A DNA stretch of 41,455 nt from contig WQXF01000006.1 of NCBI GenBank assembly GCA_009784985.1, positions 1-41,455 of the forward strand, written 5' to 3'. The position numbers were made by a program, and so were the translations under genes. The DNA is from Clostridia bacterium. GTDB taxonomy: Bacteria; Bacillota; Clostridia; Christensenellales; Aristaeellaceae. The number at the start of each line of letters is the position of its first letter. The stretch's first letter is position 1. Under the pieces are notes generated by a model. It saw nothing but the letters and a program-made list of their open reading frames with translations. It searched no databases and had not been told where the DNA came from. Shown in pieces: positions 1-7,610 of the stretch.

Positions 1-836
1 CCAACAGCACTCCGCCTGTGCGCACGCCTGCCTGACAGCTTGCTTCGCAGAACATCCACCGAAACATAGCGGTTATCCGGATCAAAGGCAAGGCATCCGC
101 GCACAATGCGCCGCAACCGGATGGGCAAGTCCTTCAGCCGCTCGCTTCCCGAAATATAATCCCCGGTGAGTAGGAATACCAGCGTCTTGCCCACAGCATA
201 TACATCGGTTCGCACATCGGTCTGCTGATAGCCGAACTGCTCCGGCGCAGCGATAGCTCGTGTTCCCATTACCACCGTGTCGTTTGGTTTGGCAGAGTTA
301 TAAGCTCTCACACTGTCCAGATCAATAAGCCGGTATTCGCCCGATGGGGTGCGTACAATGTTTTCCGGCTTGATATCGCGATGAATAACGGGTGGGTTTT
401 GACGATGCAGCCATGCCAACATATCGCACAGTGCTACGGTGGCCTTCACAGCCAGACGGGCCGGCATCGGGCCTTCGGATTCGACAATCTGGTGCAGCGT
501 ATCGCCTTCAATGTATTCGCGCATCAGGTAGCAGCGTTCGCCTTCCGAAAAACAAAGAATCCCGCACGGCAAAAAGGGCGCTTCCCCGTGCGCTCGCAGA
601 TGTACGAACTCTTCCCGCAGTAGCCCCGCAGCTTCGCCTGTGGCGGTCTTTAGCAGGCAGCGCTGCGTTGTTCCTTCCGCCTCCAGCAGATACACTTGCT
701 TGTGTTTGCCGTGTTTTAGGCAGGAGCACACACGATAGTTCTCCTTCAGCACTACAGGTAGCGTAAAATCTGCTGCTGCTTCAGCATCCCAGGGTTCCAT
801 TCCAGTTCTGATGGGTCTCTCGCTAGGAGTACTCAT
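1..836 (-). CDS. Serine/threonine protein kinase, partial (C-terminus beyond left edge)
   Basis: Hanks-type protein kinase, 278 residues visible; the stop codon lies outside the window. Visible landmarks are the candidate ATP-binding lysine K63 (LLK), the catalytic loop IHRDIKPEN (H152-R153-D154), an activation segment GTRAIAAPEQFG (APE 197-199) and the DVRTDVYAVG helix F region. The usual DFG is DLD (172-174), which keeps the metal-binding first Asp, and the glycine-rich loop is poor (KHGKHKQVYL, about residues 41-50). It should still phosphorylate Ser/Thr, but the loop deserves care. ATG at 836 overlaps the upstream HTH stop as ATGA, so the two genes are translationally coupled. No membrane segment is seen in the visible part; a C-terminal sensor or anchor could lie outside. 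Kinase identity is secure; substrate is unknown. Confidence 0.9.
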   Translation of the reverse strand, partial: MSTPSERPIRTGMEPWDAEAAADFTLPVVLKENYRVCSCLKHGKHKQVYLLEAEGTTQRCLLKTATGEAAGLLREEFVHLRAHGEAPFLPCGILCFSEGERCYLMREYIEGDTLHQIVESEGPMPARLAVKATVALCDMLAWLHRQNPPVIHRDIKPENIVRTPSGEYRLIDLDSVRAYNSAKPNDTVVMGTRAIAAPEQFGYQQTDVRTDVYAVGKTLVFLLTGDYISGSERLKDLPIRLRRIVRGCLAFDPDNRYVSVDVLRSKLSGRRAHRRSAV

Positions 837-1276
837 AAAAGCGGTCTCTCCCCTATCGATACTAAAAATTCAGATGCGTCTTCCAGCGAACGTTTTAAGC
901 AGATACAGCTGATCAACGCCGCGTCGCGGCTGACCTTTGGATACAAAACAGGCCGGTTTCCTATCGCCAACAGGCGCTGGGTTTCCCCCAGCGTCAGGGA
1001 CAAAGCGAAAGCAATGCGCAGCATAACATCTCTTCCCGGCAAGCGATCCCCGGAAAACACCTGGTATACATATGACTTGCTCAAGCAAGACCGGGTAATG
1101 ACTTGCCGCATGGTGCACTGGCGCTTCCACAACAAAGAAACCAGATAGGCCGGAAGTGAAGGGAAAAACGAAGAGCTTTCGCTGAATATCTCCCGCTGCA
1201 TCCTTTCCGGTTCCGCTATTAATTGATTCATCAGCTTTCCAGTCTCAATGCTTTCAATGTTCTCCATATGAATCAT
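833..1276 (-). CDS. Cro/C1-type helix-turn-helix protein coupled to the kinase
   Basis: 147 residues. The middle part (CTMRQVITRSCLSKSYVYQVFSG, about residues 50-72) reads as a helix-turn-helix of the Cro/C1 type, followed by helices (MLRIAFALSLTLGETQRLLAIG) usual for that fold. The remaining ends match nothing I recognise. ATG at 1276 has GAGG six bases upstream; a GTG at 1312 would add 12 residues but has no ribosome site. It is first in a two-gene unit: its TGA overlaps the kinase ATG. Such HTH-kinase neighbours occur in Firmicutes, and an HTH protein may be regulator, kinase substrate or both. That role is inference from coupling and from the palindrome at the promoter. Confidence 0.75.
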   Translation of the reverse strand: MIHMENIESIETGKLMNQLIAEPERMQREIFSESSSFFPSLPAYLVSLLWKRQCTMRQVITRSCLSKSYVYQVFSGDRLPGRDVMLRIAFALSLTLGETQRLLAIGNRPVLYPKVSRDAALISCICLKRSLEDASEFLVSIGERPLL

Positions 1277-1321
1277 TCTCTCTGCCTCGTGCTCAGGAAT
1301 ATGATTCCTCACTTCAAATTT

Positions 1322-1337
1322 AGCCTAAACTCAGGCT
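1322..1337. promoter_or_regulatory. Candidate operator palindrome at HTH-kinase promoter
   Basis: Perfect inverted repeat AGCCT-6-AGGCT placed just downstream of the -10 box, over the expected transcription start of the HTH-kinase unit. Position suits autorepression by the HTH protein. The arms are short, so chance cannot be excluded. Confidence 0.4.
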
Positions 1338-1338
1338 C

Positions 1339-1367
1339 ATCATACCACAAATGGTGAATCTCGACAA
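1339..1367 (-). promoter_or_regulatory. SigA-type promoter of the HTH-kinase unit
   Basis: Minus strand TTGTCG, 17-base spacer, TATGAT. Expected start near 1332, about 55 bases before the chosen ATG. It lies back to back with the plus-strand promoter at 1423-1451. Confidence 0.6.
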
Positions 1368-1422
1368 TCAACACGAAGGAGCACTGGCGAAAAATTAGCA
1401 CGTGCCGTGCGCTCCGCAAATA

Positions 1423-1451
1423 TTGTCACACCACACCAGTTCATGTATAAT
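1423..1451 (+). promoter_or_regulatory. SigA-type promoter of the glycosyltransferase cluster
   Basis: TTGTCA, 17-base spacer, perfect TATAAT. Start near 1458, giving a leader of about 30 bases with TAGGAG seven bases before the ATG at 1488. The next four genes show no obvious promoter of their own and are packed closely, so this should drive the whole plus-strand cluster. Confidence 0.8.
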
Positions 1452-1487
1452 AGAATTGGCACAAGGCGTCCATTTAGGAGTGAACAT

Positions 1488-2444
1488 ATGGAAAAAGCAA
1501 ATCCACAAGGGCTGCTCTCCGTGGTGATGCCCGTATACAACGAAGCAGCCATCGTCGAAGAAAGCATCCGCCGCGTCGGCAAGGTGCTGCGGGACGCGGG
1601 TATTCCTCACGAGCTGATTTTGGTAGACGACGGATCCGCCGACGATTCCTGGGCCAAGCTGGCCGGGCTGGCCAACGGGCTCCCGTGGGTGCGGGCGGTG
1701 CGCCTGAGCCGCAACTTCGGCAAAGAAGGCGCCATGGCCGCCGGGCTGGACCGGGCGCTTGGAGCCTGCGCGGTGGTGATGGACTGCGACATGCAGCATC
1801 CGCCCGAAACGCTGCCCGAAATGTACCGCTTGTGGCAAAACGAGGGCATCCAAGTGGTGGAGGCCATCAAAAACACCCGTGGCAAAGAAAACCGGTTGCA
1901 TACCTGGGCGGCCAACTGGTTTTACGGCCTGTTTCGGGCATCCGCAGGCCTCAATTTGCGCAACGCATCGGATTTCCGCCTGCTGGATCGGGCCGCCATC
2001 GATGCATGGAAGTGCATGCCCGAGCGGCGGACTTTCTTTCGTGCCATGTCCACATGGGTGGGGTTCACCCGCGCCCAGGTGGGTTTTGATGTAGCGCCCC
2101 GTGCCGATGGAAAGTCCCGCTTTTCCGTGCGGCGGCTCACTTCCCTGGCTATTGACGCCATCACTTCGTTTTCTGCCGTGCCGCTGCAACTGGTTACCCT
2201 GGGCGGCTTTGTGCTGCTTCTGCTGTTTGCGCTGCTAGGCATCCAAACCGTATACATGAAGCTGGCTGGCAAAGCGGTTCCCGGTTTTACCACGGTGATC
2301 TTGCTGCTGCTGATCATCGGCGGCACGCTGATGGTGGCCCTGGGTATCATCGGCATCTACATCGCAAAGATATATGAGGAGGTAAAGGGCCGCCCCCGCT
2401 ATCTAGTGCAAGAAGAGAAACAGAGCAGGCCCGAAGACGCATAA
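1488..2444 (+). CDS. GT2 family polyprenol-phosphate glycosyltransferase (ArnC/GtrB/DPM1-like)
   Basis: 318 residues. The GT-A fold begins at SVVMPVYNEA (11-20), with DDGS (47-50) and the metal/nucleotide motif DCDMQHPPE (Asp99, Asp101). Two hydrophobic helices follow (about 233-257 and 268-293), the usual layout of enzymes that move a sugar from a nucleotide sugar to undecaprenyl phosphate on the inner face of the membrane. The sugar cannot be told from sequence. ATG at 1488 is chosen over upstream in-frame starts because TAGGAG lies seven bases before it and the promoter start falls at about 1458. The stop overlaps the next start as TAATG. The neighbouring GT-C enzyme is the natural partner: it would use the lipid-linked sugar made here. 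Confidence 0.88.
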   Translation: MEKANPQGLLSVVMPVYNEAAIVEESIRRVGKVLRDAGIPHELILVDDGSADDSWAKLAGLANGLPWVRAVRLSRNFGKEGAMAAGLDRALGACAVVMDCDMQHPPETLPEMYRLWQNEGIQVVEAIKNTRGKENRLHTWAANWFYGLFRASAGLNLRNASDFRLLDRAAIDAWKCMPERRTFFRAMSTWVGFTRAQVGFDVAPRADGKSRFSVRRLTSLAIDAITSFSAVPLQLVTLGGFVLLLLFALLGIQTVYMKLAGKAVPGFTTVILLLLIIGGTLMVALGIIGIYIAKIYEEVKGRPRYLVQEEKQSRPEDA

Positions 2445-4195
2445 TGTTTGGAAAAACCACCACCGTACTGTTTTGGGCTTGCGCCTTGATTTGTTTTGTG
2501 GCGTTTCATAAGGGCATTTGCCGGCGTGTTGATAAAATCCGGCCCGTTGTTTGGGCGGAAAACACGCTGGACCGCTTGCGGCCATGGTTGATTTTTGCTG
2601 CGGTGGTTCTGGCTGCGGGCCTGGGTTTATTTGTGCGGCTATATCGATTCCCCATGCTCCCCAGCGGCGTCAATCAGGATGGGGCCATGGCCGCCAGCGA
2701 CGCCATTGCCCTGGCCGCCTATGGAACCGACCGGCTGGGCACACCCTGGCCCGCCCACATGGAAGCCTGGGGCAGGGGGCAAATGAGCGCGTTGCTCACC
2801 TACATGCTGGCCGGTATGTTTAGGCTTTTTGGCGTCTCTACCCTTACGCTTCGTTTGCCGCAGATGCTCATCAGCCTGGCATCCGTTGTTGTGTTTTGGG
2901 ATTTTGCCCGGCGATCCCTGGGCAAGGGTTTCGGATGGGTGGCGCTGGCGCTATTGCTGATCAACCCGTGGCACATCATGCAGAGCCGCTGGACCATCGA
3001 TTGCGCGCTATTCCCCCACTTTTTTCTGTTTGGCACATACTGTTTGTTGCGCGGATGGGAACAAAGGGGCTGGTTCTACGGGGCCATGGTGTTTTTTGCG
3101 CTAAGCATGTACACCTATGGCATCGCACTGTACACGGTGCCGCCCTTTCTGTTGGTTGCCATGGTTGTTCTATTCTGCCAAAAGCGTCTGCGCTGGCTGG
3201 ATGGGCTGCTGTGCGCGGCGCTGTACCTGGTGATCTCCGCGCCCTTCCTGGCGGTGATGATCCTCAACGCCGTGGGGGGCGAGACGTTTACGCTGTTTGG
3301 GTTCACCATCCAGCGCTTTGAGCATTCCATCCGCTCGGCAGAGATTGTGCTCATGCAGCCGCAGATGTACGCCGGTTTTGCGGGCAACGCGCCCTACCTG
3401 CTCAACGTGCTGCTCTTTCAGCTAGACGGCTATCTTTATATGAACTTACCCGAATACGGTTCGAACTATCTGTTTGCCATGCCGCTGATTATCGCGGGTA
3501 TCGCGGCTTTTATGGGTGATCGCATAAGCAAGCGGCAGCCTTGGCTCCAAACAGAAGGGCAACGCCCTCAGTGGGGTATGCTGTTGATGATCTTATGGCT
3601 CTTGGCGGCCATCTGGTCGGCCCTCAATACTGATTCTGTGCACCTGGGGCGGGCGGCCATCCTGATGTATCCGGTGATCCTGATGATCGCCTATGGCATC
3701 TACCTGATATGCAAACGCCAGCGGTTGCTGGCGGTGGCGCTTGCAGCTATTTTTGCTTTGGGCGGGGTGCGGTTCGCCGGCCAATATTTCTCCCACAACA
3801 CCCAGCACAACCTTGGCCGCCTGTACTACGCCGGCCTGGTAGACGCCATGGCCGCCACCCAGGGCCGCTCCATGGATACCCTGTACGTCACCCTCACCTT
3901 CCCGGATGAGACCCCCTACGGCATGCCGCTGGAAGTGCTGGTGGAATACGCCGCGCGGCTGGATGCCAAGTATGTGCATCAAAACGCAACCATGGCCGAC
4001 GAGGATGGCCGGGTGTGGAAGCCCTTTATAGAGCGGTACCGGCGCGCCAAGATAGACGAGCTGCATATCGACCCCCAGGCCGAGGCGCTCTACATCATTT
4101 TTGAGCCCGATAAGGCGTATTTTGATCCGGATGCCTTTGTTTTTGAACCCTTTGGCGATTACTATTTGGTAACGCCCAACGTATTGCTGAAATAG
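2444..4195 (+). CDS. GT-C membrane glycosyltransferase (family 39/ArnT-PMT-like)
   Basis: 583 residues with about a dozen hydrophobic helices spread over residues 5-440 and a soluble C-terminal part. The first outside loop carries acidic residues in NQDGAMAASD (Asp79, Asp86), where GT-C enzymes keep their catalytic acid; INPWHIMQSRWTID resembles the conserved region of family 39 (PMT_2-like) proteins. Such enzymes transfer a sugar from a polyprenyl phosphate carrier to an acceptor outside the membrane. The GT2 gene just upstream overlaps by one base (TAATG) and probably makes the donor. Acceptor (protein, teichoic acid, other glycan) is unknown. The last five codons and the following ribosome site reappear behind the next gene (see repeat entries). 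Confidence 0.82.
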   Translation: MFGKTTTVLFWACALICFVAFHKGICRRVDKIRPVVWAENTLDRLRPWLIFAAVVLAAGLGLFVRLYRFPMLPSGVNQDGAMAASDAIALAAYGTDRLGTPWPAHMEAWGRGQMSALLTYMLAGMFRLFGVSTLTLRLPQMLISLASVVVFWDFARRSLGKGFGWVALALLLINPWHIMQSRWTIDCALFPHFFLFGTYCLLRGWEQRGWFYGAMVFFALSMYTYGIALYTVPPFLLVAMVVLFCQKRLRWLDGLLCAALYLVISAPFLAVMILNAVGGETFTLFGFTIQRFEHSIRSAEIVLMQPQMYAGFAGNAPYLLNVLLFQLDGYLYMNLPEYGSNYLFAMPLIIAGIAAFMGDRISKRQPWLQTEGQRPQWGMLLMILWLLAAIWSALNTDSVHLGRAAILMYPVILMIAYGIYLICKRQRLLAVALAAIFALGGVRFAGQYFSHNTQHNLGRLYYAGLVDAMAATQGRSMDTLYVTLTFPDETPYGMPLEVLVEYAARLDAKYVHQNATMADEDGRVWKPFIERYRRAKIDELHIDPQAEALYIIFEPDKAYFDPDAFVFEPFGDYYLVTPNVLLK

Positions 4196-4201
4196 CGGAG
4201 G
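4183..4201 (+). repeat. Direct repeat, copy 1 (end of GT-C gene plus ribosome site)
   Basis: ATTGCTGAAATAGCGGAGG: the last GT-C codons, its stop and the ribosome site. It matches 18 of 19 bases at 5105-5123. Confidence 0.75.
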
Positions 4202-4210
4202 GAAAACCAT

Positions 4211-5101
4211 ATGCCTCCTACTTTTAGGAATTACAATCCCCACCCTTTGTTTGGTGAGGATTATGTCGCGCTCAGGAACTTCCTGATCAAGCTGAACAGC
4301 CACAACTATCACTTTGGCCGCTGGGACTGGATGATAACCCACGGTTATCTGGACAAGAGCGGCCTGCCCCACATCGGCCTTTGGGAAGAAAACGGGGAGA
4401 TTGTGGCGGCGGCTACATATGATTGTGGGCTTGGAAAAGCGTTTTTATTGATGGCGGACGGTTATCGGCATTTGGGGGAAGAACTGTTTCTTTATGCAAA
4501 AGACGCCCTTGCCAAAGACGGAAAATGCAAAGCGCTGATTTTAGACGGCGACATGGAGTTGCAGGGCATCGCCGCACGGAACGGCTTCTACCCAACGCAA
4601 GATAAGGAATGCGACGCAGTCTATCCCATTGACATCGATTCTATCCATTACACTTTGCCCGAAGGTTTTGCGATCACCAGCATGGCGGAAACCTACGATC
4701 TATATCAATACGGGCAAGTATTGTGGAAGGGTTTTGACCATGAAGCAAACGGCGAAGGGCCTTTTGTGCTTAAGCCAGAGGAGTTGCCGGAATGGGAGAT
4801 TGGGTTTAAGCGCCCCAACGTCAATCTGGATTTAAAGATCGCCGTTGTTGCCCCGAACGGGGATTTTGTGTCGTACTGCGGCATGTGGCAGGATGATGCA
4901 TCCCAAAGTGTGTTGGTGGAGCCGGTGGCCACAGACCCAGCCTACCGCAAAATGGGCCTTGGCCGGGCTGCCGTACTGGAGGCGGTGCGCCGGTGCGGAT
5001 TGCTCGGAGCAAAGCGGGCTTTTGTTGGCTCATCCCAACAGTTTTACTACAGCATTGGTTTTTGTCCTTACGCCACCTCCACATGGTGGGCGCAAAAATA
5101 A
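4211..5101 (+). CDS. GNAT family N-acetyltransferase (tandem GNAT type)
   Basis: 296 residues. The C-terminal half has the acetyl-CoA signature: VEPVATDPAYRKMGLGRAA (about 236-254, R-x-x-G-x-G loop) and a following helix, then FYYSIGF, as in GNAT proteins. The N-terminal half (WEENGEIVAAATYD, GEELFLYAKDAL) looks like a second, weaker GNAT fold, as in two-domain members. Substrate is unknown. ATG at 4211 has GGAGGG nine bases upstream. It is flanked by an 18/19-base direct repeat, which suggests that it was inserted between the GT-C and branching-enzyme genes rather than being an original member of the cluster. Confidence 0.8.
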   Translation: MPPTFRNYNPHPLFGEDYVALRNFLIKLNSHNYHFGRWDWMITHGYLDKSGLPHIGLWEENGEIVAAATYDCGLGKAFLLMADGYRHLGEELFLYAKDALAKDGKCKALILDGDMELQGIAARNGFYPTQDKECDAVYPIDIDSIHYTLPEGFAITSMAETYDLYQYGQVLWKGFDHEANGEGPFVLKPEELPEWEIGFKRPNVNLDLKIAVVAPNGDFVSYCGMWQDDASQSVLVEPVATDPAYRKMGLGRAAVLEAVRRCGLLGAKRAFVGSSQQFYYSIGFCPYATSTWWAQK

Positions 5102-5104
5102 CCC

Positions 5105-5123
5105 ATTGCTGAAATAACGGAGG
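5105..5123 (+). repeat. Direct repeat, copy 2 (scar after GNAT gene)
   Basis: ATTGCTGAAATAACGGAGG lies after the GNAT stop. In frame it still spells LLK-stop, the GT-C C-terminus, followed by the ribosome site now used by the branching enzyme. Confidence 0.75.
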
Positions 5124-5131
5124 AAATAAAC

Positions 5132-7102
5132 ATGACCCAGCCCTACGCCATCCTGCAGATCGACCCATGGCTGGAGCGCTATCAAGGCGATATTGAACTG
5201 CGCATGGAGCGCTACCAGGCAACCCGGCGGGATTTACTGCGCGGCAAAAAGCTGAGCGATTTTGCCAACGGGCACTTGCACTACGGCTTTCACCGCACAC
5301 CAACGGGCTGGGTGTACCGGGAGTGGGCGCCTGGCGCCGACGCCCTGTACCTGATGGGCGATTTTAACGGTTGGAACCCCCTTTCCCACCCCATGGACCG
5401 GCAGGCCGACGGCAGCTTTGAACTCCATCTGCCCGGCGCAGACGCCCTTCGACACGAGCAGCGGGTGAAGGTGCGGGTAATGGCGAACCATGCTGCCCGG
5501 GATCGGATTCCCCTCTACATCCGCCGCGTGGTGTGCGACGAAAAAACAAACGATTTTACCGGCCAGATCTGGGATCCTCCCCAGCCCTTCCCCTGGACCG
5601 ACGCCCGCTTTTCGCCCCGCCGCAACCTGCCGCCACTGATCTATGAGGCCCATGTGGGCATGGCCCAGGAGCGGGAAGGCATCGGCACCTACCGGGAGTT
5701 TGCCGAGTGTATGCTGCCCCGCATCAAGGCCGATGGCTACAACACCGTGCAGCTGATGGCGGTGATGGAGCATCCCTATTACGGCTCCTTTGGGTACCAG
5801 GTAAGCAACTTTTTTGCCGCCTCCTCCCGCTTTGGCACGCCCGAGGACTTAAAGTACCTAGTCAACACCGCCCACAGCATGGGCCTGTCGGTATTTCTTG
5901 ACCTGGTGCACTCCCATGCCGTTAAAAATACTGCCGAGGGTATCAATCTATTTGACGGCACCGAGGATCAGTTTTTCCGTGGCGACCACCCCGCCTGGGA
6001 TTCCAAGCTGTTTGACTACGGCAAGCACGAAGTGTTGCACTTTTTGCTAAGCAACGTAAAGTTCTGGCTCACCGAGTATCATTTCGACGGGTTTCGGTTC
6101 GACGGCGTCACCTCCATGATGTATCACGACCACGGCCTGGGCGTCGCCTTTGACCATTACGACCGTTACTTTAGTATGAACACCCATACCGAGGCCGTCA
6201 CCTATTTGCAACTGGCCAACGAGCTGGCCCACAGCGTAAAACGCAACGCCATCACCGTAAGCGAAGACATGAGCGGCATGCCCGGCATGTGCCTGAAAAT
6301 AAGCGACGGCGGCTTGGGTTTTGATTATCGCCTGGCCATGGGTGTGCCGGATTTTTGGATCAAGCTGACCCAAGACACACCCGACGAGCATTGGGACATC
6401 GCCAAGATGTGGCACGAGCTCACCACCCGCCGCCCTCAAGAAAAGAACATAGGGTATGCCGAATCCCACGATCAGGCGCTGGTGGGCGACAAAACGCTCA
6501 TGTTCCGCCTGGCCGACAAAGAGATGTATTGGCATATGGATCGTTCAGGCGAAAACATGATCATCGAGCGGGCCATAGCGCTGCACAAAATGATTCGGCT
6601 GGTCACCCTTTCCCTGGCCGGTGAGGGCTATCTAAACTTTATGGGCAACGAGTTTGGGCATCCGGAATGGGTTGACTTCCCTAGGGAGGGCAACAATTGG
6701 AGCTATCATCACGCCCGCCGCCAATGGAGCCTTGCGGGCAACGAGTTGCTTCGTTACGTGTTTTTGGGCGATTTTGACAAGGCGATGCTGGCGCTGGCCA
6801 AAAAATACCGCCTGTTGGAAGCGCCCTTTGCCCGCAACCTGTGGCAAGAGGAACCCCGCAAGCTGCTGGCCTACGAAAAGGCCGGGCTGGTGTTTCTTTT
6901 TAACTTTCACCCCACCGAGTCACAGCCGGATTTCTTTTTGCCGGTTCAACCCGGCACATACCGGGTGGTGCTGGACACGGACGCATCGGCCTTTGGCGGG
7001 CAGGGCCGCATTTCACACGATGTGGTGTACGAGGCGCATGAAGGCGGATTCCCGATCTACATTCCGGCACGTACGGCGTTGGTGTTGAAAAAGAAGGGGT
7101 AA
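5132..7102 (+). CDS. glgB: 1,4-alpha-glucan branching enzyme, GH13 (eukaryote-like subfamily 8 type)
   Basis: 656 residues. It transfers alpha-1,4 glucan segments to form alpha-1,6 branches. Layout: an N-terminal CBM48 domain (VYREWAPGADALYLMGDFNGWNP, about 65-90), the GH13 barrel, and a C-terminal beta domain (ending PARTALVLKK). Catalytic residues by motif: nucleophile D324 in GFRFDGVTSMMY, acid E378 in VSEDMSG, stabiliser D447 in AESHDQALVGDK. GVTSMMY and the HDQALVGDKT run are those of the eukaryotic-like branching enzymes (GH13 subfamily 8), not of ordinary bacterial GlgB. No glgA, glgC or glgP is beside it; instead it follows two membrane glycosyltransferases, which is an unusual context. 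GGAGG lies seven bases before the ATG. Confidence 0.92.
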   Translation: MTQPYAILQIDPWLERYQGDIELRMERYQATRRDLLRGKKLSDFANGHLHYGFHRTPTGWVYREWAPGADALYLMGDFNGWNPLSHPMDRQADGSFELHLPGADALRHEQRVKVRVMANHAARDRIPLYIRRVVCDEKTNDFTGQIWDPPQPFPWTDARFSPRRNLPPLIYEAHVGMAQEREGIGTYREFAECMLPRIKADGYNTVQLMAVMEHPYYGSFGYQVSNFFAASSRFGTPEDLKYLVNTAHSMGLSVFLDLVHSHAVKNTAEGINLFDGTEDQFFRGDHPAWDSKLFDYGKHEVLHFLLSNVKFWLTEYHFDGFRFDGVTSMMYHDHGLGVAFDHYDRYFSMNTHTEAVTYLQLANELAHSVKRNAITVSEDMSGMPGMCLKISDGGLGFDYRLAMGVPDFWIKLTQDTPDEHWDIAKMWHELTTRRPQEKNIGYAESHDQALVGDKTLMFRLADKEMYWHMDRSGENMIIERAIALHKMIRLVTLSLAGEGYLNFMGNEFGHPEWVDFPREGNNWSYHHARRQWSLAGNELLRYVFLGDFDKAMLALAKKYRLLEAPFARNLWQEEPRKLLAYEKAGLVFLFNFHPTESQPDFFLPVQPGTYRVVLDTDASAFGGQGRISHDVVYEAHEGGFPIYIPARTALVLKKKG

Positions 7103-7106
7103 AGAT

Positions 7107-7373
7107 ATGTCATCTGATTTAACATCATGCGATGCTTCGTTCTCTATCCCGAATGAGGAAACATACAAAGCCATTGACGATGTGGCGAACAGAAGAAATT
7201 TAAGCCGTTTATTTTCTTCTGTTACAGAGTTAATGGAGGACTTGTGTGTTGACGACCCTATCACGGCCAAAATAGAAGCGGAGCTAGACCGCCGAAGTGG
7301 GTTATCTAAAAACCCTGATACCAAATGGTATAGTACGGAAGAAGTTAGGCTGAAGTTTGGGCTAGAGCCATGA
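7107..7373 (+). CDS. RelB/DinJ-like antitoxin, toxin partner lost
   Basis: 88 residues. The stretch ETYKAIDDVANRRNLSRLFSSVTELMEDL followed by a C-terminal YSTEEVRLKFGLEP has the look of RelB-type antitoxins, whose tails end in a short helix of that kind. It begins five bases after the branching-enzyme stop. Its TGA overlaps an ATG (ATGA at 7370-7373), the normal antitoxin-toxin junction, but the toxin frame runs into a repeat after eight codons. Family assignment rests on pattern only; an unrelated small protein is possible. Confidence 0.5.
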   Translation: MSSDLTSCDASFSIPNEETYKAIDDVANRRNLSRLFSSVTELMEDLCVDDPITAKIEAELDRRSGLSKNPDTKWYSTEEVRLKFGLEP

Positions 7374-7492
7374 AGTTTTTGCGCCAAATTAGAGTAGGGC
7401 GCGGCGACCCGACGCGCCGCCATATTTCGCAAAAGCTGAGTTATTTTGGGCGAACTACGGCGCGTCCGGTGGCCGCGCCCTACAATGGTTAA
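7370..7492 (+). pseudogene. Toxin gene stub fused to repeat
   Basis: The frame starts with ATG overlapping the antitoxin stop and reads MKFLRQIR, then enters the GTAG repeat at 7394 and ends at 7492 after 40 codons. Only the first eight codons can be original; the rest is translated repeat. The toxin body is absent. Confidence 0.45.
7394..7483. repeat. BIME-like inverted pair of GTAG hairpins (element A)
   Basis: Arms 7394-7419 and 7458-7483 are inverted copies identical at 24 of 26 positions, each starting at GTAG on its own strand. Within an arm GGCGCG (7398-7403) and CGCGCC (7413-7418) can pair. So the element can fold as two hairpins or as one long stem. Confidence 0.85.
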
Positions 7493-7505
7493 CCCGGTCG
7501 TTTGT

Positions 7506-7589
7506 GTAGGGGCGGATTCCATATCCGCCCGAATCATGGTGTTCAGGGTCGACGAAATCAGAGCGGGCGAAAATGGATTTCGCCCCTAC
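7506..7589. repeat. BIME-like inverted pair of GTAG hairpins (element B)
   Basis: Arms 7506-7530 and 7565-7589 match inverted at 21 of 25 positions, again with GTAGGGGCG at the foot. In arm 1 GGGCGGAT pairs with ATCCGCCC. The interior differs from element A while pairing is kept. It sits between convergent genes and may end transcription from both sides. Confidence 0.85.
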
Positions 7590-7610
7590 CTCAGCCCTTG
7601 ATTCGCATTT

